Position numbers and translations under genes: made by a program. From Cohaesibacter marisflavi (GTDB lineage: Bacteria; Pseudomonadota; Alphaproteobacteria; Rhizobiales; Cohaesibacteraceae), in the NCBI RefSeq assembly GCF_900115225.1, contig NZ_FOVR01000002.1:434001-498000 (forward strand): a stretch of 64,000 bases of DNA, in the 5' to 3' direction. How positions within the stretch are numbered: the stretch's first letter is position 1; each line of letters begins with the position of its first letter. Under the pieces are notes generated by a model. The model was not told the origin of the DNA and did not search any database. It saw only the letters and a program-made list of their open reading frames with translations. This document shows, in pieces, positions 9,449 through 17,500 of the stretch.

Positions 9449-9793
9449 ATGGTTGATAAACAAACGCATAGATTGGCCTTGGCTCTCTTTTCCTGTTTTC
9501 TGGCTATGGGCGGCCTATTGGCGACGCCCGCTCAGAGCTATGATGGGGAGCTCTTTGTTGTCTGCGGGCTTAACCCCTATGGCGACAATTTTCTCTCCCT
9601 GCGCACATGCGGTTCTACCCGTTGCACAGAAATCATGCGACTTGGTCCGGATACACCGCTCCGCACTTGGGAGCCCTACGGGGAACGGGGCTGGCGTCAG
9701 GTTGATGTTTTGCCTTACCTGGACGCACCTCATAGCGGGCGTTATCCGGCTGGCTGGGTGTTTGAGCGCTATATTTGCCCGGTGCGCTATTGA
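9449..9793 (+). CDS. Small secreted SH3-like protein
   Basis: A 114-residue protein with a signal peptide (LALALFSCFLAMGGLLATPAQS) and a mature part of about 85 residues with the pattern of a bacterial SH3 domain: LFVVCGLNPYGDNFLSLRTC.. then TWEPYGERGWRQVDVL. Four cysteines in the mature part could form disulfides. GGAGA eight bases before ATG 9449 supports this start over an upstream one at 9383. It follows the GH5 gene by 147 bases on the same strand, so it may act on the same wall or polysaccharide target. No specific function is recognised. Confidence 0.6.
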   Translation: MVDKQTHRLALALFSCFLAMGGLLATPAQSYDGELFVVCGLNPYGDNFLSLRTCGSTRCTEIMRLGPDTPLRTWEPYGERGWRQVDVLPYLDAPHSGRYPAGWVFERYICPVRY

Positions 9794-9826
9794 TCGGTAC
9801 GCAGGAATGATCGTGTGAGAAAGGCC

Positions 9827-9895
9827 GGGGCGAGCCTTCGATGCATGTGCTTAATGAACAGCAACTCTTGAGTCACTGGGGCGAACCTTCTATGC
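9827..9895 (+). repeat. Pair of imperfect 18-base direct repeats
   Basis: GGGGCGAGCCTTCGATGC at 9827-9844 recurs as GGGGCGAACCTTCTATGC at 9878-9895 (16 of 18 identical, centre spacing 51). They lie between the SH3-like gene and rnd. Function unknown. Confidence 0.4.
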
Positions 9896-9995
9896 TGCTC
9901 CAAACATTGGCAGATATTCGTAAGAAGTCGCTTTTCATTTCCGCACAGGAGGGCAAGCATCATTGACCCTCGCAATCATCCAGGATTTTTGATCG

Positions 9996-10616
9996 ATGGC
10001 AATCAGACTGCATCAGGGAGACCTTCCCAACCTCAACCACTATGACAACATTTCTGCAGTCGCGATTGATACCGAGACGATGGGGCTTCACCCGCATCGG
10101 GACAGATTGTGTCTGGTGCAGCTGTCTCCAGGCGATGGCAGTGCCGATCTGGTGCAGATTGCCAAGGGGCAGAAAGAAGCGCCCAATCTGTGCACTTTGC
10201 TTGGAAATGACAATATTACCAAGATTTTCCACTATGCCCGCTTTGATGTTGCCGTGCTCTATCACACATTCGGTGTGATGCCGGAACCGGTTTTCTGCAC
10301 CAAAATCGCTTCCAAGCTCACCCGTACCTACACAGACCGCCATGGCCTCAAGGATGTCTGCCGCGAGTTTCTTGATGTCGATATTTCCAAGCAACAGCAA
10401 AGCTCCGATTGGGGGGCCGATACCCTGAGTGAAGCCCAGAAGAAATATGCTGCAACGGATGTTTTGCATCTGCACGGCCTGATGGGCATCTTCCGCGCAC
10501 GTCTGTCGCGTGAGGGACGCAAGGAAATGGCGCAGTCCTGCTTTGATTTCCTGCCAACCCGCGCCAAGCTGGATTTGGCCGGTTGGGACGAAACCGACAT
10601 CTTTGCCCATAGCTAA
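9996..10616 (+). CDS. rnd: Ribonuclease D, short form
   Basis: A 206-residue 3'-5' exoribonuclease of the DEDDy class that trims RNA 3' ends such as tRNA precursors. The metal-binding acids are Asp25 and Glu27 in AIDTETMGL, an Asp in FHYARFDVAVL near 85, and a Tyr-x3-Asp pair in KKYAATDVLHL near 150. It lacks the C-terminal HRDC domains of the E. coli enzyme, as is common for short alphaproteobacterial forms. It stands alone between the polysaccharide cluster and the LPS export genes and ends at a stem-loop. Confidence 0.88.
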   Translation: MAIRLHQGDLPNLNHYDNISAVAIDTETMGLHPHRDRLCLVQLSPGDGSADLVQIAKGQKEAPNLCTLLGNDNITKIFHYARFDVAVLYHTFGVMPEPVFCTKIASKLTRTYTDRHGLKDVCREFLDVDISKQQQSSDWGADTLSEAQKKYAATDVLHLHGLMGIFRARLSREGRKEMAQSCFDFLPTRAKLDLAGWDETDIFAHS

Positions 10617-10658
10617 GGGCAAGATCTCGGCTGAGGAAAAAAGCTGATCGATTGGCCA

Positions 10659-10694
10659 AGGGAGCAACGGTGTCACGCCGGTCTGGCTCCCTTC
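10659..10694 (+). terminator. Stem-loop terminator after rnd
   Basis: AAGGGAGC at 10659-10666 pairs with GCTCCCTT at 10687-10694. The trailing T-run is weak (CGTCATTTT), so termination is likely but not certain. Confidence 0.45.
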
Positions 10695-10842
10695 GTCATT
10701 TTAAGAAGCCGAAGAGACCATACGCTTAATTTCGCCTCTTTCCTTTGTAGAAATGACTTGCCGATGCAGCGAAAAGCCTGCAAAAAACAGGAAACTCCGG
10801 AACCGAGCGGCGAAGCAGAAGCATCAAGCCTGCCTTTATTGG

Positions 10843-11682
10843 ATGGAAGCAATGCAAGACAGGATTAAACGAGAGCAATCCGGCGATCCCGCTCAGCCAC
10901 AGGGACATCCAGTGGGGAGCCCAAGGGGGCCGGATCTAGGCGGAAACCGTCGGGGCAGCGCGCTGGATAGCGCTCGCATCATTTCCTCTGAAGATCAGAT
11001 GAAGGCCTTCCGCCGGGCCAAACGCCATTCAAGACGTGTCTTCATTCTCAAATGGAGCCTGCCGGTGATCGCCTTGGGCATCATTGCTGGTTTTGTCGGC
11101 TGGGTGAGCAAGCATAATCCCGAGAAAACGACCGAGGTGGTTCAGTTCGAGGATGACGAAAGCCTGAAGCAGGACGAACTGGTCATGCAGAATCCGAACC
11201 TGAACGGCTATACCGATGGGCGCGCCTATGAAGTGGCTGCCGATCGGGCTACCCAGAAGGTGGAAACACCCAATGTGATCAACCTTGAAACCGTCAAGGC
11301 ACGCATTACAGATGAAAAGCAGGAATGGGTAACGATTGACTCCAAAACCGGCGTATTTGACCAGAATAATGAGACGCTTGGACTGGATGGAGACGTGCAG
11401 GTCGACTCCTCTCTGGGTTACAAACTGCATACCGAAAAGGTGGCCGTTGATATGCCAAAGGGATATATGCAAACCCTCAGCCCGGTGAATATCGCGTCCA
11501 GCGACATCCGTCTATCGGCCGACCGGCTTGAAGCCATCGACAATGGCGAGCAGTTCCGGTTTACCGGTAGTGTGCGCCTCTATGTCGACGCGGCTCTCCT
11601 CAACAAATCGCCAACCAAGGCTCAAGACCAAACCGAGCCCCGTCAACAAGGGGCTGCGCAGGAAGAGGGGGCTCCCCAATGA
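10843..11682 (+). CDS. lptC: LPS export protein LptC
   Basis: About 279 residues. A hydrophilic N-terminal region is followed by one membrane anchor (FILKWSLPVIALGIIAGFVGWV) and a periplasmic LptC/OstA-like beta region. It would pass lipopolysaccharide from the LptBFG transporter to LptA. The order lptC-lptA-lptB and the ATGA overlap with lptA support the call. The start is uncertain: ATG 10843, 10852 and 10999 are all possible, and no clear ribosome site decides; the last would give a more usual length. The long basic leader is odd for the family. Confidence 0.8.
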   Translation: MEAMQDRIKREQSGDPAQPQGHPVGSPRGPDLGGNRRGSALDSARIISSEDQMKAFRRAKRHSRRVFILKWSLPVIALGIIAGFVGWVSKHNPEKTTEVVQFEDDESLKQDELVMQNPNLNGYTDGRAYEVAADRATQKVETPNVINLETVKARITDEKQEWVTIDSKTGVFDQNNETLGLDGDVQVDSSLGYKLHTEKVAVDMPKGYMQTLSPVNIASSDIRLSADRLEAIDNGEQFRFTGSVRLYVDAALLNKSPTKAQDQTEPRQQGAAQEEGAPQ

Positions 11683-12308
11683 CCCTGATTGTTTCTCTTT
11701 GTCGTTTGACCGCACTGGCAACCAGGAATCCAGCCCGTAGGCTTTCTTGCCTTACTCTGGCGCTGCTGCTGGCTGGGGGCCTCTTTTTTGCTGGCGGGCT
11801 GATAGCATCTCACCCCGTCATGGCCCAGAGCATGGCTGATGTGGCGTCCGGTCTGCGCACAGACCCGGATGCGCCAATCGAGATCGAAGCTGATCAGCTT
11901 GATATCTTCGACAACAAAAAAGTTGCAATTTTCAAGGGTAGCGTTAGAGCGCGTCAGGGTGAGACAAACCTGCTCACCTCCACCCTGACGATCCACTATT
12001 CGGGAGGCGGTGCAGGCACTGCGCAATCCATCACGCGGCTTGAGGCCCATGGCGGAGTGACCGTGAGCCAGAAAGACCAGAAGGCAACCGGCTCAACGGC
12101 CTCTGTCGACATGGCAAAAGAAGTGATTGTTCTGAGCGGTAATGTCGTTTTGACCCAGGGCAAGAATGTCTTGCGTGGCTCCAAATTGACCATCAACATG
12201 CGCTCCGGCGCGGCGCGTCTGGCTGCTGCCAAATCGTCTGGTGGTCAGAATGGCAATTCTGGCCGTGTGCAGGGCCTGTTTATCCCAAACCGCAACCCTA
12301 AAAACTAG
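11679..12308 (+). CDS. lptA: LPS transport periplasmic protein LptA
   Basis: A 209-residue protein with a signal peptide (CLTLALLLAGGLFFAGGLIASHPVMAQS) and an OstA domain: PIEIEADQLDIFDNKKVAIFKGSVRARQG near residue 66, then VVLTQGKNVLRGSKLTINMRSG near 155. It forms the periplasmic bridge for lipopolysaccharide between LptC and LptD. Its ATG overlaps the lptC stop by four bases, so the two are translationally coupled. lptB follows after about 185 bases. Confidence 0.9.
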   Translation: MTLIVSLCRLTALATRNPARRLSCLTLALLLAGGLFFAGGLIASHPVMAQSMADVASGLRTDPDAPIEIEADQLDIFDNKKVAIFKGSVRARQGETNLLTSTLTIHYSGGGAGTAQSITRLEAHGGVTVSQKDQKATGSTASVDMAKEVIVLSGNVVLTQGKNVLRGSKLTINMRSGAARLAAAKSSGGQNGNSGRVQGLFIPNRNPKN

Positions 12309-12493
12309 GCGAGCGGGGCAAAGCCCCTCGACAAGCAGGGCAATTGCATTTATGAGCAATCCAACGGCATTGTCTTGCTGTTCGGAGCAAATGAGCAGCA
12401 AAACCATCGCGGCCACTATGGGTTGGCAGGGGTGAGACAATAATCAGAAGATTGCCTTCAAGCGGCAATCCAGAGTCAGGTGCGCATCTGCCA

Positions 12494-13297
12494 ATGCAGG
12501 AAAGTGATCATCTTTCATCTCTTGATGAGACGGAAAATCAGCAAACCCCGTTCGATCCGCTCGAACAGGATGGTTTGGGCTGGATGGTCGTGCATGACAT
12601 CGGCAAGAGCTACAAGCGCCGCACGGTCGTCACCTCGGCGTCTCTCGCTGTCAAACGCGGTGAAGCGGTTGGGCTTTTGGGGCCAAACGGCGCTGGTAAG
12701 ACGACCATCTTCTATATGATCACGGGACTTGTGCGTCCAGATAAAGGCTACATTTCCCTAGACGGCTTTGATATCACGAAGCTGCCCATGTATCGCCGTG
12801 CCCGTTTGGGCATTGGGTATCTGCCCCAGGAAGCCTCGATTTTTCGCGGCCTGAATGTGGAAGAGAATATCATGGCCGTGCTGGAACTGGTTGAGCCAAA
12901 GCGCAAGAAGCGTAAGGAACAGCTGAACGAGCTGCTGGAAGAGTTCTCAATCACGCATCTGCGCAAGTCCATGGCCATTGCACTTTCCGGCGGGGAACGT
13001 CGCCGTCTCGAAATTGCCCGCGCCCTTGCGTCCCGCCCTTCCTTCATGCTGCTTGACGAGCCCTTCGCCGGTGTCGACCCCATTGCGGTGGGGGATATTC
13101 AGCAACTGGTGCGTCATTTGACTGCGCGCGGAATTGGTGTTCTCATCACCGACCATAATGTGCGTGAAACGCTGAGCCTGATCGACCGGGCCTATATCAT
13201 TCATTCGGGCAATGTGTTGACCAATGGCACGCCCGATGAAATCATCGCTGATCCCGATGTTCGGCGCCTGTATTTGGGGGAGAGCTTCTCCATGTAA
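12494..13297 (+). CDS. lptB: LPS export ABC transporter ATPase LptB
   Basis: About 267 residues. Cytoplasmic ATPase driving LPS extraction with LptF and LptG, which are not in this window. Walker A is GPNGAGKTT, signature LSGGERRRLEIARAL, Walker B FMLLDEPFAGVDP, and the H-loop is in LITDHNVRETL. The N-terminal 40 residues before the ABC core are acidic and longer than in E. coli. A TTG at 12452 preceded by AGAAG is an alternative start. It is probably co-transcribed with lptA. Confidence 0.92.
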   Translation: MQESDHLSSLDETENQQTPFDPLEQDGLGWMVVHDIGKSYKRRTVVTSASLAVKRGEAVGLLGPNGAGKTTIFYMITGLVRPDKGYISLDGFDITKLPMYRRARLGIGYLPQEASIFRGLNVEENIMAVLELVEPKRKKRKEQLNELLEEFSITHLRKSMAIALSGGERRRLEIARALASRPSFMLLDEPFAGVDPIAVGDIQQLVRHLTARGIGVLITDHNVRETLSLIDRAYIIHSGNVLTNGTPDEIIADPDVRRLYLGESFSM

Positions 13298-13766
13298 GCC
13301 ACATTGGGCTGGTGAGAAGACGGGAAAACAATCCGCAAAAAGGCGGAGCCGTGAATTGAGGCTTGAAGTTTTAAAAAATTGCCCAATAATTGTTCAATGG
13401 CCACAAGCAAGGCAATAGGGACACTGGTTTTAACCTTCCCGAGCACAATAATCAGAGGATAAGCTTTTGATAAAATTAGATATTCTATCAATTAGCAGAT
13501 TTGAATTGTGTAAAAGGGTGTAATCCTGCTATATTTAACAAGCAAGATTTGTACCAACTCACAATATGTGTGTTGTTAATTGGTACTATGCGCAAGGCGT
13601 TTGATGGCACCCGACCCGCGTCGATACCGCGTGGCACAGTGTTTCAGGATGAAAAGAGCGTGCCACAAACAGGCTACCAGACATCCTGACAGACTTGAGT
13701 AACAGGGATGAGACCCTGCCGTAGCAATCACGGTTAGGTGGGGTACAGGTAAGGACAGACGATTAC
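13298..13766. other. Non-coding stretch between lptB and rpoN
   Basis: 469 bases, AT-rich in the middle. It holds two TGGCAC hexamers (13605 and 13631). The first has GC at the -12 spacing, but TT is replaced by CC, so it is a poor sigma-54 site. No convincing gene or terminator was seen. Confidence 0.4.
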
Positions 13767-15368
13767 ATGGCTTTGACACCCAGACTGGACATGCGCCAGA
13801 GCCAATCGCTGGTGATGACGCCGCAATTGATGCAGGCGATCCAACTGTTGCAGATGTCCAATCTTGATCTCGTTGCTTATGTACAGCAGGAACTTGAGAG
13901 CAATCCTCTGCTGGAATCTGTCTCGGATGATTATTCTGGCGACTCTGGCTCTTCGGATAATAACGGGCAGGGGACGAACGATGCACAGGGGGCAGATCAG
14001 GCCAATAGTGCCAATTCGGACTCCTCTGACGGAACCAATAGCGAAGGAGCGGGCGATTCTGCTCCCGATCCGGACCTGTCCGATCAGTTCTCCGGGGAGA
14101 GCCCGGAGCAGATGGATGCCATATCCAATGATCTGGATGCCCGTCTTGATAATGTTTTTCCCGATGATAGTGGTCCACAGGAGCAAGCTGGGCCAAGCCT
14201 GAATGATCCCTGGATGTCCGCGCCCATGCGCGATGGGGGCGGCAACCCTGATTACGACCTTGAAACCGTGCTGGCTGGCGAGATTTCTCTTGCCGATCAT
14301 CTCGAACAACAGTTGATGACAGCCATTGCCGATGAGCGCAAACGGATCATCGGCCAATTCCTCATCAATGAACTGGACGAATTCGGTTATCTGCAAACGG
14401 ATCTGGCCATGGTTGCCAATCGCCTTGGTGTGGATGAAGCAGAAGTGTCCGGTGTGCTCGATATTCTGCAATCCTTCGAACCATCCGGCGTGTTTGCCCG
14501 TTCCCTGTCCGAATGTCTTGCAATCCAGCTCAAGGATCTCAACCGCTATGACCCGGCCATTGCGGTGCTTCTGGATAATCTCGAACTACTTGCCAAACGG
14601 GACTTCGTTGCCCTGCGCAAACTGTGCGCAGTGGATGAGGAAGACCTCTCCGATATGATCTCCGAGATCAAGGCGCTCAATCCGCGCCCCGGTAGCGCTT
14701 TCGGCCATTTGACGGTGCAGCCGGTCGTGCCCGATGTTTTCGTGCGGCAGGCATCAGACGGTGGTTGGCGGCTTGAGCTGAACAGCGAAACCCTGCCCCG
14801 CGTGCTGGTCAATCGCACTTATTATGCACAAATCAACGAGACGGCTGCGGGCAAGAAAGAGAAAGAGTTTCTCATCGATTGCCTGCAAAGCGCCAACTGG
14901 TTGGTCAAGAGCCTAGACCAGCGCGCACAGACCATTCTCAAGGTGGCGACGGAAATCGTGAAGCAACAGGATGCCTTCTTTGCTTATGGCGTAACGCACC
15001 TGAAGCCGCTCAATCTGCGCACCATCGCCGATGCGATCCAGATGCATGAGAGCACGGTCAGCCGTGTCACCTCGAACAAATATATCGCCACCAATCGTGG
15101 CACCTTCGAGATGAAATATTTCTTCACCTCAGCCATTTCGGCAACGTCGGGCGGTGATAGTCACTCTGCTGAAGCGGTCAAGCATCGTATCCGGCAAGCG
15201 ATTGATGGGGAAGCCGCCGATAGTATTCTGTCTGATGATGCCTTGGTGAAGCTTCTGCGTGAATCCGGCATCGATATCGCTCGTCGCACAGTGGCGAAAT
15301 ATCGTGAAGCCATGCATATTCCGTCCTCGGTGCAGCGACGGCGTGAGAAGAAAGCCGCACGAGGCTAG
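13767..15368 (+). CDS. rpoN: RNA polymerase sigma-54 factor
   Basis: A 533-residue sigma-54 factor, directing transcription from -24/-12 promoters with enhancer-binding activators, classically nitrogen and carbon genes. Region I is the Gln/Leu-rich activator-contact segment (MTPQLMQAIQLLQMSNLDLV near 18). Region II is an acidic, Ser/Asn/Asp-rich linker of about 100 residues. The core-binding and HTH regions follow, and the RpoN box ARRTVAKYRE lies near the end. The position between lptB and hpf/ptsN is the conserved proteobacterial arrangement. Confidence 0.96.
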   Translation: MALTPRLDMRQSQSLVMTPQLMQAIQLLQMSNLDLVAYVQQELESNPLLESVSDDYSGDSGSSDNNGQGTNDAQGADQANSANSDSSDGTNSEGAGDSAPDPDLSDQFSGESPEQMDAISNDLDARLDNVFPDDSGPQEQAGPSLNDPWMSAPMRDGGGNPDYDLETVLAGEISLADHLEQQLMTAIADERKRIIGQFLINELDEFGYLQTDLAMVANRLGVDEAEVSGVLDILQSFEPSGVFARSLSECLAIQLKDLNRYDPAIAVLLDNLELLAKRDFVALRKLCAVDEEDLSDMISEIKALNPRPGSAFGHLTVQPVVPDVFVRQASDGGWRLELNSETLPRVLVNRTYYAQINETAAGKKEKEFLIDCLQSANWLVKSLDQRAQTILKVATEIVKQQDAFFAYGVTHLKPLNLRTIADAIQMHESTVSRVTSNKYIATNRGTFEMKYFFTSAISATSGGDSHSAEAVKHRIRQAIDGEAADSILSDDALVKLLRESGIDIARRTVAKYREAMHIPSSVQRRREKKAARG

Positions 15369-16043
15369 GCGCGCTACAGGGCATCCAGACACGGCATCAG
15401 CATACTTGCAGCCGCGATTCCATCAAATCATTGGCTTCCTGGTGGGATGGTGCAAATGGTGCCAGCTTGGGCAATATGCCTATAAATTAGCGGGTATAAC
15501 CTTCCTGATGAAAAGATGTTTGCCCCGATTTGCCCGTCAGATCATCTCTCGAAATGGTGATTGAACAAGTCTTGGGCAGAAGAGGATATACCGCGCTTCT
15601 GAAAATGTTCTAAAATAACGAAATTGTAATAATATATCAATTTAGGTTTGATTTAAGAAATTTTGCGAAATGCATGAGTTGGTAGATGTTTGTTAATTTC
15701 ACTTTCTCAAGGTCAGTGGATAAATACGTAAAGATGCGTGTTTAATCGCCAAGATTGTCAAGTCTGCTGGTCAAACCCCATTTATTTTGGCAGACTAAAA
15801 GCATGCATGAGAGACTTTTCCATAACATTGACATTTGCGAACTTACCGCCTATTTGTGCGCGGCCCGTACAGATGTCAATGCGGTCCGTGGTGTGTTTCC
15901 ATGCGTATGGCCGACCGGGCTTTCGATATGTTGATGACGCCCGCAAATTCCGGCCAAACCTTCAGGCCACATTTGCGAACGTCGTTAAGAGAGAAAGACT
16001 AAAAGTCGGTCATTCTATAGGCCCATAATTGATAGGGGGTTCC
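15369..16043. other. Non-coding stretch between rpoN and hpf
   Basis: 675 bases, unusually long for this junction and very AT-rich at about 15600-15720. A good promoter-like pair lies at 15828-15856. No protein-coding region with a credible start was found on either strand. Confidence 0.45.
15828..15856 (+). promoter_or_regulatory. Candidate housekeeping promoter of hpf
   Basis: TTGACA at 15828-15833 and TATTTG at 15851-15856 are separated by 17 bases. The predicted start near 15863 gives hpf a leader of about 180 bases. Confidence 0.5.
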
Positions 16044-16622
16044 ATGACGCTTCGAGTATCAGGCAAACAAGTTGATGTTGGCGATTCACTTCGCGCCTAT
16101 GCAGAGGATCGGGTTGCTGAAGCAGTCGAGAAATATTTCGACGGTGGCTTTGGTGGTCAGATGACTTTGGAAAAGGAAGGCATCGGCTTCAAGAGTGATC
16201 TTGTGATTCATCTCGATACCGGGATGGTGATGCAGGCAAGCGGTTCGGACGTTGACGCTCAGAAGAGCTTTGACAATGCTGTCGAGCATATCGACAAGCG
16301 ACTGCGCCGTTATAAAAGACGTCTGAAAAGCCATCGCAATGATCATCACGAAAGCCCTGAGGGAATCGAGGTCGCTTACGGTGTGCTACAGAATCCTGCG
16401 GCTCAGGATGAAGTGCCCGATGATTTCACGCCGGTTGTTATCGCTGAAAGCACCAGCAAGCCCATCCGTACCATGACGGTCGGTGACGCTGTTGTCGCTC
16501 TCGATTTGACCGGGGATCCCGTTGTGGTCTTTCGGAACGCCGGCGATGATGCTATCAACGTGGTGTATAAGCGCACCGATGGCCACATCGGATGGGTGAG
16601 CCCGTCCCTTGCTGAGAAGTAA
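16044..16622 (+). CDS. hpf: Ribosome hibernation promoting factor, long form
   Basis: A 192-residue long-type HPF. The N-terminal domain (about 1-100: LRVSGKQVDVGDSLRAYAEDRV... and HIDKRLRRYKRRL) binds the small subunit decoding site. The C-terminal domain (about 135-192: PIRTMTVGDAVVALDLTGDPVVVFRNA) drives 100S dimer formation in stationary phase. ATG 16044 has TAGGGGG five bases upstream; TTG 16029 is discarded. The place between rpoN and ptsN is conserved. Confidence 0.94.
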   Translation: MTLRVSGKQVDVGDSLRAYAEDRVAEAVEKYFDGGFGGQMTLEKEGIGFKSDLVIHLDTGMVMQASGSDVDAQKSFDNAVEHIDKRLRRYKRRLKSHRNDHHESPEGIEVAYGVLQNPAAQDEVPDDFTPVVIAESTSKPIRTMTVGDAVVALDLTGDPVVVFRNAGDDAINVVYKRTDGHIGWVSPSLAEK

Positions 16623-16648
16623 GCGCAAAGGAATATCGTAACGGACGA

Positions 16649-16800
16649 TGGTCTTTGACCATTTAAAAACATAGAGGCGCGCCCCGCCCGATTGGACAAT
16701 CTGGTTGATTGGGGTGCGCTTTAGCCAACTAGGCTCAAAGCCGTTGGTGTTCGCTCAAGATCAAATGGCCTTCAGGTCCGACCACCTGAAGGCTTTGATC
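16649..16800 (+). other. Three stem-loops between hpf and ptsN
   Basis: ATGGTC-TTT-GACCAT lies at 16649-16663. GCGCGCCCC pairs with GGGGTGCGC at 16678-16720. A nearly perfect 17-base-pair stem with a two-base bulge lies at 16759-16800 (arms GATCAAA..GCCTTCAGGT and ACCTGAAGGCTTTGATC). None has a strong T-run. Confidence 0.5.
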
Positions 16801-16869
16801 ATTTCAAGAAACCGGGGTATCCTGTTTTCATCGGACCTGAAAGCACGATACCTGACACATGAGAGTTTC

Positions 16870-17334
16870 ATGGAACTGAACGATCTACTCGCTCCTGAAG
16901 CGATCGTACCTCTGCTTAAGGCAAGTAGCAAAAAGCAGGTAATTCAGGAGCTGTCGGAGCGCGCGGCAAAGCTGACCGGATTACCGCAACGTCAGATTTT
17001 TGAAAAACTTCTCCAGCGCGAGAGGCTCGGCTCGACCGGCGTCGGTCAGGGCGTGGCCATTCCTCATGGCAAATTGCCTGAGCTGGAAAAGATTTATGGC
17101 ATTTTTGCCCTGCTGGATAAGTCAGTGAATTTTGACGCCATGGATGATCAACCCGTTGATATCGTCTTTCTGCTTTTGGCACCTGAAGGGGCCGGGGCGG
17201 ATCATCTCAAGGCCTTGGCGCGTATTGCGCGCGTTCTGCGCAATGAAGACACGCTCAATAAATTGCGTGCGGCAACCGATGGAGACGCCATCAGGGCCGT
17301 TCTGTGTCATCTGCCAGAATCGGATGCTGCCTGA
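16870..17334 (+). CDS. ptsN: Nitrogen-PTS EIIA protein PtsN
   Basis: A 154-residue EIIA-Ntr regulator, phosphorylated through EI-Ntr and NPr, linking nitrogen and carbon state to potassium transport and other targets. The phospho-accepting His66 lies in GVAIPHGKLPEL, preceded by ERLGSTGVGQG. The start ATG 16870 follows GAGAG by about four bases. It has the typical family length. The upstream 250 bases hold strong stem-loops, so its expression may be uncoupled from hpf. Confidence 0.94.
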   Translation: MELNDLLAPEAIVPLLKASSKKQVIQELSERAAKLTGLPQRQIFEKLLQRERLGSTGVGQGVAIPHGKLPELEKIYGIFALLDKSVNFDAMDDQPVDIVFLLLAPEGAGADHLKALARIARVLRNEDTLNKLRAATDGDAIRAVLCHLPESDAA

Positions 17335-17500
17335 TGCAGGTTGGCGCATTGCGCTGACACCGATAAATCTGTCCATCTTTTGAATTTTCTGTCACCCTGT
17401 TATTCGCTTGTCAAAATTGGCAAGCAATAAAGCTGAGTTCTGGCTCTTGTTTCCCTTTACCAATGGTTGGTTGGGGAAATGGGAGCTGAAAAGGCTGGGT

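Noticed and set aside
13631-13645. TGGCACAGTGTTTCA as a sigma-54 promoter of rpoN
   Set aside because: The -12 GC is absent (CA instead), so the core consensus fails.
15738-16028. Possible 96-residue gene in the rpoN-hpf gap
   Set aside because: No ribosome site, odd composition, and it covers the promoter-like pair of hpf.
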